Position numbers and translations under genes: made by a program. A stretch of DNA of 64,000 nucleotides, taken from assembly GCF_947072515.1 (NCBI RefSeq), contig NZ_CAMTIG010000005.1:1-64000 (forward strand), in the 5' to 3' direction. Shown piece after piece: positions 9,363 to 17,622 of the stretch (the first letter of the stretch is position 1; every line of letters begins with the position of its first letter). The stretch is from an uncultured Clostridium sp. (lineage in GTDB: Bacteria > Bacillota > Clostridia > Clostridiales > Clostridiaceae). Below the pieces are notes generated by a model. The model was not told where the DNA came from and did not search any database. It saw only the letters and a program-made list of their open reading frames with translations.

Positions 9363-9934
9363 TATAATTTGCTTTTAATTAGACATATTCCTTGTGTCAT
9401 AGTCCCCATTGGACAATAAACACACCATGATTTAGGTTTATATAATACCATTGTAACAACTCCTAATATAGTTGATGTTATCATCATACTATAAAACCCA
9501 AATGCAAATTGTGCAATCCACGGAGTTACATTACTTAAATCCACAATTTTCCACGGAACTTTAAATGTCCACATAAGAGTAAGAACTTCTTTCAATTCAT
9601 TTTCTCCTGCAAAAACAAGCTTAGTAATATATATCATATTTACAAACATTATTAAAAAGAATATTAAAAAGCCATATCTAAATACTTTTGTTTTTAAAAA
9701 TTTAGGCATAGGTTTATTTCTTGAAAATTTTCTTCCTAAATTTTCTAATAATTGTCCTCGTCCACGGTAACTATTACAGTATGCTTTATTCTTTTTAGTA
9801 AAACTTATTATTAATGGAATAGAAAAACATAATAATCCTAACCAAGCAAATAGTATATTAAACAAACCTAATGTAAAATATATAATCGTCGCAATCCAAA
9901 GGTATTCATACCATTTCTTTTTTGTTTTTTTCAT
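9362..9934 (-). CDS. NapH-like membrane 4Fe-4S protein
   Basis: A 190-residue protein with about four hydrophobic segments. The C-terminal 'WCVYCPMGTMTQGICL' is the CxxCPxGT-type motif of NapH/NosR-like membrane Fe-S electron carriers. The corresponding first motif is degenerate: 'AYCNSYRGRGQL' keeps one Cys (about residue 53) where relatives have a CxxxCPxG pattern. A role in membrane-linked electron transfer is likely. It is 10 bp downstream of a 2[4Fe-4S] ferredoxin gene and near a Crp/Fnr regulator, suggesting an anaerobic or nitrosative stress electron-transfer pair; the donor and acceptor are unknown. Confidence 0.7.
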   Translation of the reverse strand: MKKTKKKWYEYLWIATIIYFTLGLFNILFAWLGLLCFSIPLIISFTKKNKAYCNSYRGRGQLLENLGRKFSRNKPMPKFLKTKVFRYGFLIFFLIMFVNMIYITKLVFAGENELKEVLTLMWTFKVPWKIVDLSNVTPWIAQFAFGFYSMMITSTILGVVTMVLYKPKSWCVYCPMGTMTQGICLIKSKL

Positions 9935-9944
9935 TTCTTTCCCC

Positions 9945-10142
9945 CTATTTTATCTCAATAGTTGATGCTGGACACATTTTAGCACATTTAGAACATCCAA
10001 CACATTTATCCTTATTTATCTCTGCATAAATTCCATTAGCTACACTTATTGCTCTAACTGGACAGTTTTTTTGGCACACTCCACAAGCTACACAATATTT
10101 TGTATCAACATATGCTTTTTTACGTATTATATTTTTATTCAT
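9945..10142 (-). CDS. 2[4Fe-4S] ferredoxin-type protein
   Basis: A 65-residue protein with two complete CxxCxxCxxxCP motifs, 'CVACGVCQKNCP' (C17-C27) and 'CVGCSKCAKMCP'. This is the classical clostridial bacterial-type ferredoxin fold with a short basic N-terminal extension. It is a low-potential electron carrier. It forms a two-gene unit with the NapH-like membrane protein, and a candidate Crp/Fnr-type operator and promoter lie at 10185-10225. AGGGGG precedes the ATG. Confidence 0.9.
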   Translation of the reverse strand: MNKNIIRKKAYVDTKYCVACGVCQKNCPVRAISVANGIYAEINKDKCVGCSKCAKMCPASTIEIK

Positions 10143-10184
10143 CTATATCCCCCTTAATATTTTCTTCATTCACTTTATGTTCTT

Positions 10185-10225
10185 AATTTACACTAAAATT
10201 TCATTTTTTACAGTGACAAAGTCAC
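10185..10225 (-). promoter_or_regulatory. Candidate Crp/Fnr-dependent promoter of the ferredoxin operon
   Basis: Inverted repeat GTGAC-N3-GTCAC (10213-10225), centred 41 bp upstream of the start point predicted from a -10-like TAAATT at 10185-10190 (minus strand). This is the class II activator position. The regulator gene lies immediately upstream. The assignment to that regulator is inference. Confidence 0.5.
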
Positions 10226-10252
10226 AAACGAGTATCCATTATATTTTTCCAA

Positions 10253-10288
10253 AATAAATGAGGGCTATTTAAATAGCCCTCATTTATT
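10253..10288. terminator. Terminator of the Crp/Fnr gene, 36-bp perfect palindrome
   Basis: The two 18-nt arms (core GAGGGCTATTT/AAATAGCCCTC) are exactly complementary with no spacer. It overlaps the Crp/Fnr stop codon at 10284-10286 and is symmetric, so it could act on both strands. Confidence 0.75.
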
Positions 10289-10934
10289 CTTTATTTAAAT
10301 CTATAATTTCTATTCCACCTCTAAATATCCTTATCATTCCTTTATTTTCAAAATGCTTAAGCATACGAGATACTACTTCTCTTGCGGTTCCTAGATCTTT
10401 TGCTATGGCATTATGTGTTATCTTTATAGATTTAGAATTAAATTCTAATAAATATTCCTTTAATCTTTTATCAAAGCTTGTAAATAATATTTGTTCCATA
10501 AGCCACATAACTTCTGACATTCTCCATTGAGTTAAATGAAGTAAATATTTTTGGAACTCCCCATTACTCTTTTGAAAATATCCTACATATTTACTTGGAA
10601 GAACTATAATTTCTGCTTCTTCAGTCACTTCAATACTTATATTAAAATTTATATTATTAAATATACACGAAGCTGTAAAAATACAAGCATCTCCTTGCAA
10701 TAATTTATATAATGTTATTTCTTTTCCTTCTGTAGAATTTAAAAAAGCCCTTAACTCACCTTTTACTACAATAACTAACCCTCTGCATTCCTTTTCAAAT
10801 ACACTAGGCGAATATTTTTCAGTAATAATTTCTTTATATGCATTTTCATTAAATTTTAATTTTTCCTCTTCACTTAACTTCTTATAAAAAAGAATATTTT
10901 CCTCTAAAAAAGTAATTTCTAAATTATTTAACAT
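10284..10934 (-). CDS. Crp/Fnr-family transcriptional regulator
   Basis: A 216-residue regulator. The N-terminal cyclic-nucleotide-binding-type beta-barrel spans about residues 15-130 ('GELRAFLNSTEGKEITLYKL', 'GDACIFTASC'). A dimerisation helix and a C-terminal winged helix follow at about residues 165-210 ('ITHNAIAKDLGTAREVVSRMLKHFENKGMI'). No N-terminal Fnr Cys cluster is present, so the signal is not an Fnr-type Fe-S cluster. By position it probably controls the adjacent ferredoxin/NapH-like pair, as HcpR-type regulators do in clostridia; that link is inference. Confidence 0.85.
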   Translation of the reverse strand: MLNNLEITFLEENILFYKKLSEEEKLKFNENAYKEIITEKYSPSVFEKECRGLVIVVKGELRAFLNSTEGKEITLYKLLQGDACIFTASCIFNNINFNISIEVTEEAEIIVLPSKYVGYFQKSNGEFQKYLLHLTQWRMSEVMWLMEQILFTSFDKRLKEYLLEFNSKSIKITHNAIAKDLGTAREVVSRMLKHFENKGMIRIFRGGIEIIDLNKE

Positions 10935-11130
10935 ATTTTCACCTTATCATCTCATTTATAAATACTATTCTTCCCTTTCATTTACTTAATATTATCATAT
11001 CTCTTATTATTTATAAAATCTAAAACTGACTTAAAATAAGTCCCTTAATTCCTTTTTTCTATAAAACTATTCATCCCCAAAATATTATAAGTATTACATA
11101 AACTAAAACAGATAATTTCTTATTTTCCAT

Positions 11131-11199
11131 AAAAAAACAGCATCAAATATCTTTTAAACTTTCCTATAAATAAAGATTAGTTTAAGCTTCTTTGATGCT
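11131..11199 (-). terminator. Terminator of the EIIC/GrdB-like/M42 operon
   Basis: A long hairpin with AGCATCAAA at 11139-11147 and TTTGATGCT at 11191-11199, plus an inner AAACT/AGTTT pairing. On the minus strand it is followed by TTTTTTT. Confidence 0.75.
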
Positions 11200-11212
11200 A
11201 CTTTTTGTATTA

Positions 11213-12250
11213 TTAAATTTTTTTTATAAATTCTACTAATAATCTAACTGTATCTACATAATCCTTTTTATGAATTATAAGTCTCGGTGAATGCATATAT
11301 CTTGTTGGAATGGATATTGTCATAGCCTTTACTCCTACTCCTGTTTTATGGATATTACAGGCATCCGTTCCACCATCCATCATACAATCTATATTAAAAT
11401 CTAAACTAAGTTCTCCGCAAATATCCTTCATCTTTTTAATCATTTCTTTATTTCCCATAGTTAAAGCATCTGCCATTGTTATATTTACACCTTCTCCAAT
11501 ACCTATACCCTTTTCTTCAAAAGGTGTATCTAGTGATTTAGTTACATCTATTGCTATTGCTAAATCTGGCTTTATTAAGTTAGTTGCTGTTCTTGCTCCT
11601 CTTATTCCAACCTCTTCTTGAACAGAACCAACTCCATAAACTTCACTATCTATTTTTTCATTTTCTAACATCTTCAATATATCAATTATAATTCCTAAAC
11701 CAACTCTATCATCAAAGGCTTTTCCTAAAAAGTAATTTTTATTATTCATAACAGAGAAATCTACATCTGGAGTTATCATATCACCTATTTTAATTCCTAA
11801 ATTTAAAACTTCTTCTCTATTATCTACGCCTAAATCTATATATAGATTTTTAGGTTCTATTACCTTTTCTTTTTCTTCCTTGCTCATTCCATGAGGTGCT
11901 TTTGATATAACTACACCTTTAATTTTTTCTCCACTATCTGTAGTTATTCTCATCATTTGAGCTGGCATAACATGTCCCCACCAGCCACCAATTGGAAGAA
12001 GCTTTATATATCCTTCTTCAGTTATTCCTCTAACAATAAATCCAACCTCATCCATATGAGCTGATATCATTATTTTCTTTCCATTTTCTTTTCCTTTTTT
12101 TATACCTATTATAGATCCTAAATTATCATAGATTATTTCATCTGTATATTTTTCAAAATAATCTTTAGTTACTCTGCTAACTTCTTTTTCATAACCAGAT
12201 ATCCCATCTGCATTACTTAATTCCTTTAATATATTTATATCAAATTCCAA
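11213..12250 (-). CDS. M42-family metallo-aminopeptidase
   Basis: A 345-residue enzyme of the M42 (glutamyl aminopeptidase/FrvX/TET-like) family. All dinuclear-metal and catalytic positions are present: H65-x-D67, D180, the E212-E213 pair in 'VQEEVGIRGA', D235 and H320 in 'RYMHSP'. It should trim N-terminal residues from short peptides in the cytoplasm, usually as a dodecamer. The start is TTG with AGGAGG 8 nt upstream. It is the last gene of a four-gene operon, 17 bp after a degenerate paralogue, which may be its partner. Confidence 0.9.
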   Translation of the reverse strand: MEFDINILKELSNADGISGYEKEVSRVTKDYFEKYTDEIIYDNLGSIIGIKKGKENGKKIMISAHMDEVGFIVRGITEEGYIKLLPIGGWWGHVMPAQMMRITTDSGEKIKGVVISKAPHGMSKEEKEKVIEPKNLYIDLGVDNREEVLNLGIKIGDMITPDVDFSVMNNKNYFLGKAFDDRVGLGIIIDILKMLENEKIDSEVYGVGSVQEEVGIRGARTATNLIKPDLAIAIDVTKSLDTPFEEKGIGIGEGVNITMADALTMGNKEMIKKMKDICGELSLDFNIDCMMDGGTDACNIHKTGVGVKAMTISIPTRYMHSPRLIIHKKDYVDTVRLLVEFIKKI

Positions 12251-12267
12251 AAGTTCTTCCTCCTTTC

Positions 12268-13317
12268 CTATCTATTTTCCATTTTAAATAGTTCTATTTT
12301 TTCTTCCTTCAAGTCTTTTAACATTTCTACTAAAGCTCTCTTTGAAGAAACATAGTCTCTCCTATCAATCATAGAACTACAGGATTTTATATTTCTAGCT
12401 GGAATACATAACTTTAACGTTGGACAACCATCCAATAATTTATGTATCCATCCACCATCACTTTCATCTAAAGAATAATAATGCTGATAACTTATATTCT
12501 TTTCTTCACAAATATTTATAAGATATTTTAAAAGAGTTTTATTTGGCATCATTGATTTATCATAAAAACTTACTAAAAGTCCTTCTCCAAGCTTTCCTTC
12601 TTCATCTTTTTCTCTAGCTTCTAAACAATCAGTTACTATGGCTAAATCTGGTTTTATTAAATTAGTTGAAGTTATGCTCCCTCTAAGTCCTACATGATTT
12701 TGAACACTACCTCCTACAAAAAGATGAAAATCTAATTCTACATTTTTAAGTTCTCTTAAAACTTCCACACCAAGAATACATCCAAATCTGTTATCCCATG
12801 CTTTAGATACTATTTTCTTTCCATTTAAAAGCATAGAAAACTCACCTTTTAAAACTATCTCACTTCCAATATCTATCTTAGAATTTAAAACTTCTTCCTT
12901 AGATTCAGCTCCAATATCTAATCCTATATTATCCTTATCCGCCTTTTTATCTTTATTTATAGGAGAAATAACCCCTTCAATTCTGTCTCCAATTTCATTA
13001 AAAACTATTGCTCTACTATTTATAGTTTCATTTATTTCAAAGCTTCCTAACGGTAAAAGTTTTATAATCCCATCTTTCTTTATTTCCTTAACTATAAAAC
13101 CTATTTCATCCATATGAGCACAAATCATAACTTTTTTAGCATTTTCTTTCTTGCTTCTTTTAACTGCAAAAATAGAACCTAAATTATCAAAAATTATTTC
13201 ATCACAAAAATCTTTATAATATTCACTAAGTAATTTAGAAATCCTCTCTTCATTTCCTGCTACACCAATTTCACAAGTTAAACTTTCCATTAAATCTAAA
13301 GTAACTTTATCCAACAT
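12268..13317 (-). CDS. M42-family protein lacking catalytic residues (pseudoenzyme)
   Basis: A 349-residue paralogue of the next gene. H68-x-D70, D175 and D230 are kept, but the essential Glu-Glu pair (general base plus ligand) is N207-H208 in 'VQNHVGLRGS', and the terminal ligand His is K311 ('RNIKSCSS'). It also carries an 18-residue charged C-terminal extension. The reading frame is intact with a good GGGAGATG ribosome binding site, so it is retained rather than decaying. A structural or regulatory subunit of a mixed M42 particle is plausible but unproven. Confidence 0.85.
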   Translation of the reverse strand: MLDKVTLDLMESLTCEIGVAGNEERISKLLSEYYKDFCDEIIFDNLGSIFAVKRSKKENAKKVMICAHMDEIGFIVKEIKKDGIIKLLPLGSFEINETINSRAIVFNEIGDRIEGVISPINKDKKADKDNIGLDIGAESKEEVLNSKIDIGSEIVLKGEFSMLLNGKKIVSKAWDNRFGCILGVEVLRELKNVELDFHLFVGGSVQNHVGLRGSITSTNLIKPDLAIVTDCLEAREKDEEGKLGEGLLVSFYDKSMMPNKTLLKYLINICEEKNISYQHYYSLDESDGGWIHKLLDGCPTLKLCIPARNIKSCSSMIDRRDYVSSKRALVEMLKDLKEEKIELFKMENR

Positions 13318-13344
13318 AAAATCTCATCTCCCTTATATAATAAT

Positions 13345-13369
13345 TGAGGCTGCATTAAATACAGCCTCA
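13345..13369 (-). terminator. Intra-operon hairpin between GrdB-like and M42 genes
   Basis: TGAGGCTG/CAGCCTCA with a 9-nt loop, followed on the minus strand by AATTATTATATAA. The T-run is poor, so it may attenuate or protect the mRNA rather than end it. Confidence 0.5.
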
Positions 13370-13415
13370 CTATAAATATAGAATCTAGAACTTAAAATTC
13401 TTTTCCAATTCTAAA

Positions 13416-13943
13416 TTACTTATAACATACTTCATTTATAAAAATATTTAAATCTGAAGTATTATCTTTTTTCTTTCTACTTAAAACACATAAGTTTTTA
13501 AGAGAATTGCTAAGTCCTATTCCACCTTTTTTAGGCATTCTTACTATATCAACTTTGTCCTTAAACATTTCTATAGTATCTTCATTCTCTTTTGACATAG
13601 CTGCAATAGCTATAGCATTTGTATTTTCATTTATTTCATTTGCTAAGACTCCACACATTCTTCCATAACCTTTATAATCATATGCTGGTCCACAAATAAC
13701 TACATCTGCTCCAAGTTTTTTTATCATGCCTACAATCTTTGATTTGACTAATTCTTCATTTTTGTTAAAGAATCCATCACCACAGTAAAGACATCCAATT
13801 ACTTTTGCATCAATTTCCTTGAAATTTTCTTCAAGCATACTTGCAGCTCCAATAGAAATACTTTTTCCACCTAAAGCTAAGTCTGGATTTTCCTTTCCTC
13901 CAAGTCCTGCTTGTACCTGATCAAATATCATAACTATTTTCAT
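13416..13943 (-). CDS. Short GrdB-like protein (glycine/betaine reductase component B relative)
   Basis: A 175-residue protein resembling the N-terminal part of glycine/sarcosine/betaine reductase component B. It shows 'GLGGKENPDLALGGKS', 'IGCLYCGDGFFNKN' (C51, C54) and 'VVICGPAYDYKGYGRMCG' (about 81-98), equivalents of GrdB 'G.GGEEKA', 'ICGDNYF' and 'IAGPAFNAGRYG.ACG'. Classical GrdB is about 430-440 residues and bears selenocysteine further on; that part is absent here and no in-frame UGA is involved. The biochemical role is unknown. It sits 15 bp after the EIIC gene, with M42 peptidases downstream. Confidence 0.7.
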   Translation of the reverse strand: MKIVMIFDQVQAGLGGKENPDLALGGKSISIGAASMLEENFKEIDAKVIGCLYCGDGFFNKNEELVKSKIVGMIKKLGADVVICGPAYDYKGYGRMCGVLANEINENTNAIAIAAMSKENEDTIEMFKDKVDIVRMPKKGGIGLSNSLKNLCVLSRKKKDNTSDLNIFINEVCYK

Positions 13944-13958
13944 ATGTTTTATTCCTCC

Positions 13959-15305
13959 CTATAGGTCATCAAATGATAATTCAAAGCTTTCTTCCTCTTC
14001 TGATTCTAAAGCTTTTTTAGCTTCTTCTTCATCTTTTAAATATTGTTTATCTAACATTTTTATAAATGGATAGTATATTAAGCATCCTAAAATTAACAAT
14101 CCAATCTGCCATGCCCCTGCAAGTAAACTTCCTGTTGAAAGATAACCTGAAAAACCTATTGGTGTTGTCCATGGTAGTGGTACTCCTGTTGTATAAGGAA
14201 TAATTCCCATGGTTGTAACTATAGTGGACAGGACTAAATTTATTACTGGTACACTTATAAATGGAATTATTAAAATTGGATTTAAAACTATTGGTAATCC
14301 AAAAATAATTGGTTCATTTATTCCAAAGATACCTGGAAGTACTGAAAGTTTTCCAAGTTGAGTTATTCTCTTAGATCTACAGAATAGAAGCATTACTATA
14401 ATTAAAGATAGAGTACTTCCTCCTCCACCAAAATTCGTAAAGAAATTTGAAAATGGATCTGTAAAGATATTTGGAAGAGGTAATCCTGCTTGGAAAGCCT
14501 CTAAGTTTTCCATAGTTAAAACTTTACTTATAGGTGCAAAAACTGAATTTGCTACAGCTGGTCCATTTATTCCAAAGAACCAGAATACAGTACATGCTAA
14601 ACTATATATTATTTGAGCTATTAAAGTATTCCCTGCTCCTTGAAGTGGAGTTTGTAACACTTTATAAATTAAATTATGAGCTGTTTCAAAAGCTGTTAAA
14701 CTAATTCCTATTCTTATAAAGAAAAATAATAGCATTACTAATGCTGAAGGTACTAACGCTGCAAAAGACATAGACACAGCAGGTGGTACTCCAGCTGGCA
14801 TTTTTATAGTCCAACCTTTTTTATAAACCCATATGAATAATCTTACTGAAACTATTGCTGTTACAAGTGCTAAGAAAAGTCCATTAGACCCAACATACTC
14901 AAAAGAAATTCCATTTAAAGTAGATGCTCCATCTACTCCCTCAAATCCTATTTTAGTTGGCATTAATATGAAAAATGCTACAAATGCTACACAAGCACCT
15001 TGAATTGCATCTCCGTCTAATTCTCTTGCATATGCATATCCTGTCCCTATACAAGATAAAACAGCAATTAAATTAAATGTTGCCCTAGATACATTTCCAA
15101 ACCATGATGCCCAATCTGGTCCAAAAATATTTATCCAAAATTCTTCCCATCCTGGTACAGGAAAATTGGCAATAAGTAAAAATATAGATCCAACTATTAT
15201 TAATGGTGTTGTTATTAAGAAACCATCACGAATAGCAATTAATACCTTGTTGCTGCTTAATTTTTCAGCTATAGGCATTAATATACGTTCCATTTTTGAA
15301 AACAT
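13959..15305 (-). CDS. PTS EIIC permease, lactose/cellobiose (CelB-like) family
   Basis: A 448-residue membrane permease of the Lac-family PTS EIIC type, with about ten hydrophobic segments and the substrate-binding signature 'FGINEPIIFGLPIVLNP' at about residues 325-345. The C-terminus is unusually acidic ('EEEAKKALESEEEESFEL'). No EIIA or EIIB domain or gene is in this operon, so phosphotransfer must come in trans or be absent. The start is the ATG at 15305, with GGGGAG 8 nt before it; an upstream in-frame ATG has no ribosome binding site. It is the first gene of the EIIC/GrdB-like/M42/M42 operon. Confidence 0.85.
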   Translation of the reverse strand: MFSKMERILMPIAEKLSSNKVLIAIRDGFLITTPLIIVGSIFLLIANFPVPGWEEFWINIFGPDWASWFGNVSRATFNLIAVLSCIGTGYAYARELDGDAIQGACVAFVAFFILMPTKIGFEGVDGASTLNGISFEYVGSNGLFLALVTAIVSVRLFIWVYKKGWTIKMPAGVPPAVSMSFAALVPSALVMLLFFFIRIGISLTAFETAHNLIYKVLQTPLQGAGNTLIAQIIYSLACTVFWFFGINGPAVANSVFAPISKVLTMENLEAFQAGLPLPNIFTDPFSNFFTNFGGGGSTLSLIIVMLLFCRSKRITQLGKLSVLPGIFGINEPIIFGLPIVLNPILIIPFISVPVINLVLSTIVTTMGIIPYTTGVPLPWTTPIGFSGYLSTGSLLAGAWQIGLLILGCLIYYPFIKMLDKQYLKDEEEAKKALESEEEESFELSFDDL

Positions 15306-15661
15306 AATTCTCTCCCCTCTCATTTTAAAGTTAATCTCTATACTTTTCTTAGCAATTTTCATTCCATTTTTATTATTTAATATTTTAAAAGGTTTTCTTT
15401 TATCTATCTATACATTAAGTTACTCTCTTAATACACTCCTTTACCTCTATATGTATTTTTTATACACATTTACCTTTAAAATTATTTTCTGTATTTTATT
15501 TCAACAAAATACTTCATTCCAAAATAAATGAACTTTACTTTCAGCTAATCTTTTTAAAATTCTTTAAAATACAACTAATCATTCTTTAAATATAAATTTA
15601 TATACAATAAAAAAGATGGACTAGTACTAACCAATCCATCTTTTTTTTATAAACATTAATT
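15306..15661. other. Intergenic region upstream of EIIC
   Basis: AT-rich, with no gene found. The EIIC promoter must lie here; a TATAAA-like -10 at about 15463-15468 (minus strand) is the best candidate. An inverted repeat ATTAAG/CTTAAT surrounds about 15413-15432 in the leader. No sigma-54 -24/-12 pair was recognised. Confidence 0.35.
15609..15646. terminator. Terminator of the 15662-17071 gene
   Basis: AAAAAAGATGGA/TCCATCTTTTTT with a 14-nt loop. It is symmetric, with T-runs on both strands. Confidence 0.85.
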
Positions 15662-17071
15662 TTAAAATCTAACTTTCCAATTATTTCTTTCAGCTAATCT
15701 TATTAAATAATCCTTCATTTCTTTTGTCATTTCTTTTTCGCCAAAATTTTTAGCTTTAACTAGTTCTTCATTCATTACTTTTAAAGTTACTAGTATTTTT
15801 TCTGGTTCCTTTTTATTTCTTATACTAGCTATAAACAAATTTTCTGTTTCCATTTTTAATATAGTATTTACTCCAAATTCTTTACCATTTTTCTCTTCTT
15901 CCTTAAAATCTTTTACAGTTCTCAATAATTTGCAATTATATTTATGACTAATTTGCTTAATATCTATATTTTTTGTTCTTCTATCTAATATCTTTCTTTT
16001 ATCTTTCTCTTGCTTCACCTTATATTTTTCTAAAATATTTTTATATTCTTCTCTTAGATTTTCCATATAGGGATTAAATTCAATTCCTATATCACTACTT
16101 ATAGTATATATTTCATATATTATATCAATTGCTTCATTTTGCTCTACATCTTCCTCTTCTAAAAGCTCCTGTAAATAATCTGAAAGTCTTTTTGTATCAT
16201 AATAACTATTTAATAACTCTATTATTTTATTTTCCTTTGAAATCTCTATTTTTCCTTCTAGTATTAATTTTTCAAATCCAATGTATCCTATTTTTTCTAT
16301 AAGTTTTTTTGTTTTTTCTAAATCCTTAACACTATACTTTTTATCCGCTGCATATTTTAATGCCTCTTTTTTGATTCCCCATATTTTTTCTAAAGATAAT
16401 TCATTTCTATCTATACATAATGTTTCTTCTATTACATCAACATTATTTAATATATCTTCATCAATTAAATATGAAAACCCATCACTAATCATATATGCAA
16501 ACATATGCTTTCCAAAAAGGCATTTGCAAAATCTAAATAAATCATGTAAATGGATTTGTTTTAAAAACCCCTCCATTAAATCTCCATAATTAGGTTCCAT
16601 TCCTTTTCTTTCACAAATCCTAGTTAATGATATTTTGAATTCCTTTAAATCTTCCATTGTAAAATCATTAAAAAAATCTTCTTTCTCCATATTTAAAAAT
16701 TCTAAATTATCATTTGCATATACCCATGTTAATTTTCTATCCTCATCAACTTGATGGATATTAAATGTTATAGATTCTTTTAGCATATTCTCAGTACTAT
16801 ATATACATTTTCCCTCTACAATCTCCGCATAATAAGTATGTTTATATATTTTAAACCCATTTTTATATCCATAACCATACCTAATTAATTTAGTGTCTTT
16901 TCCATCTATTATTAAAATATATTCTCGCCCACAAGGACATTCAAAAATATTTTCTATCTCTGTTTTCATTAAGCTTTCATTACACAGAGGTCTTCCACAT
17001 TTACACTTCTTTTCTTTATCAAGTTTATTTTCTATAATTAATAATATTTTTTCTTTTGCTTCTCTGCTCAT
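15662..17071 (-). CDS. Large protein of unknown function, paralogue B with N-terminal zinc ribbon
   Basis: A 469-residue homologue of the protein at 7982-9199. It adds about 60 N-terminal residues containing C23-x-C25-GRPLC30 and C45-P-C47-G, a likely treble-clef or ribbon zinc site. From residue 63 the paralogues align throughout ('RYGYGYKNGFKIYK', 'EPNYGDLMEGF', 'IEFNPYMENLREEYKNILEK', 'IKQISHKYNCKLLRTV'). It is soluble and mainly helical, with no catalytic motif I recognise. The ribosome binding site GGGGGGAAG is strong. It is a single-gene unit. Confidence 0.7.
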   Translation of the reverse strand: MSREAKEKILLIIENKLDKEKKCKCGRPLCNESLMKTEIENIFECPCGREYILIIDGKDTKLIRYGYGYKNGFKIYKHTYYAEIVEGKCIYSTENMLKESITFNIHQVDEDRKLTWVYANDNLEFLNMEKEDFFNDFTMEDLKEFKISLTRICERKGMEPNYGDLMEGFLKQIHLHDLFRFCKCLFGKHMFAYMISDGFSYLIDEDILNNVDVIEETLCIDRNELSLEKIWGIKKEALKYAADKKYSVKDLEKTKKLIEKIGYIGFEKLILEGKIEISKENKIIELLNSYYDTKRLSDYLQELLEEEDVEQNEAIDIIYEIYTISSDIGIEFNPYMENLREEYKNILEKYKVKQEKDKRKILDRRTKNIDIKQISHKYNCKLLRTVKDFKEEEKNGKEFGVNTILKMETENLFIASIRNKKEPEKILVTLKVMNEELVKAKNFGEKEMTKEMKDYLIRLAERNNWKVRF

Positions 17072-17297
17072 TTAACTTCCCCCCAAACGCTTTCTCTTTA
17101 AGTTATATATTCTTATAACAATTTTACAATATTAAAGTTAACATTTCGTTACATTAACATTACTTCTAACAATATTTAAAATTTATTATCATATAAAATT
17201 GTTTCCCTCACTTAATTTTATAATTTTAACTCTAAAATACTAACTATACTCTTCTATAAAATTTAAAATTCTTTTTATATTTTATTTCTAAAATAAA

Positions 17298-17321
17298 AGA
17301 ACCATCTTTATAGATGATTCT
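17298..17321 (-). terminator. Terminator embedded in the 3' end of arsR
   Basis: AGAACCATCT/AGATGATTCT with a TTAT loop, followed by TTTATTTT on the minus strand. The stem overlaps the last ArsR codons and the stop codon at 17308-17310. Confidence 0.7.
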
Positions 17322-17619
17322 CTTGGCTATAAACTCCATCTTCAGTATCTGTTATCAACTGAAGATAATATAATATATTCTTATTTAAATTTTTATTATC
17401 TAGTTTATAATGGTTCCACTTTCCTTCTTTTCTTATCTCAACTATTCCACAATCATTTAATACTTTCATATGATGTGAAAGTGTTGGTTGTGCAAAATTA
17501 AAATATTCTAAAAGTTCACAAGCACACATTTCTCCTGAAGATAATAAATCTAGTATTTTTAATCTTTTTGGTTCCGATAATGCTTTAAAAATCAAAGCAT
17601 TATATTCATACTTATCCAT
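17308..17619 (-). CDS. arsR: ArsR-family metalloregulator
   Basis: A 103-residue winged-helix repressor. C32-x-C34 in 'GEMCACELLEYF' occupies the ArsR alpha3 arsenic-binding position (C32-V-C34 in E. coli ArsR), followed by the recognition helix 'AQPTLSHHMKVLNDCGIVE'. It likely represses its operon and releases DNA on binding As(III)/Sb(III). It starts 3 bp after the MATE gene with a GGGGTG ribosome binding site inside that gene's end, so translation is coupled. It is the third gene of arsC-MATE-arsR. Confidence 0.85.
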   Translation of the reverse strand: MDKYEYNALIFKALSEPKRLKILDLLSSGEMCACELLEYFNFAQPTLSHHMKVLNDCGIVEIRKEGKWNHYKLDNKNLNKNILYYLQLITDTEDGVYSQENHL

Positions 17620-17622
17620 ACC

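Noticed and set aside
13416..13943. Selenocysteine UGA or truncation in the GrdB-like gene
   Set aside because: The frame ends in a normal stop, the next gene starts 98 bp later after a hairpin, and the downstream sequence does not continue the GrdB frame.
15166..15531. 121-codon plus-strand ORF opposite the EIIC gene
   Set aside because: Antisense to the N-terminus of a clear permease, no ribosome binding site, and no recognisable protein.
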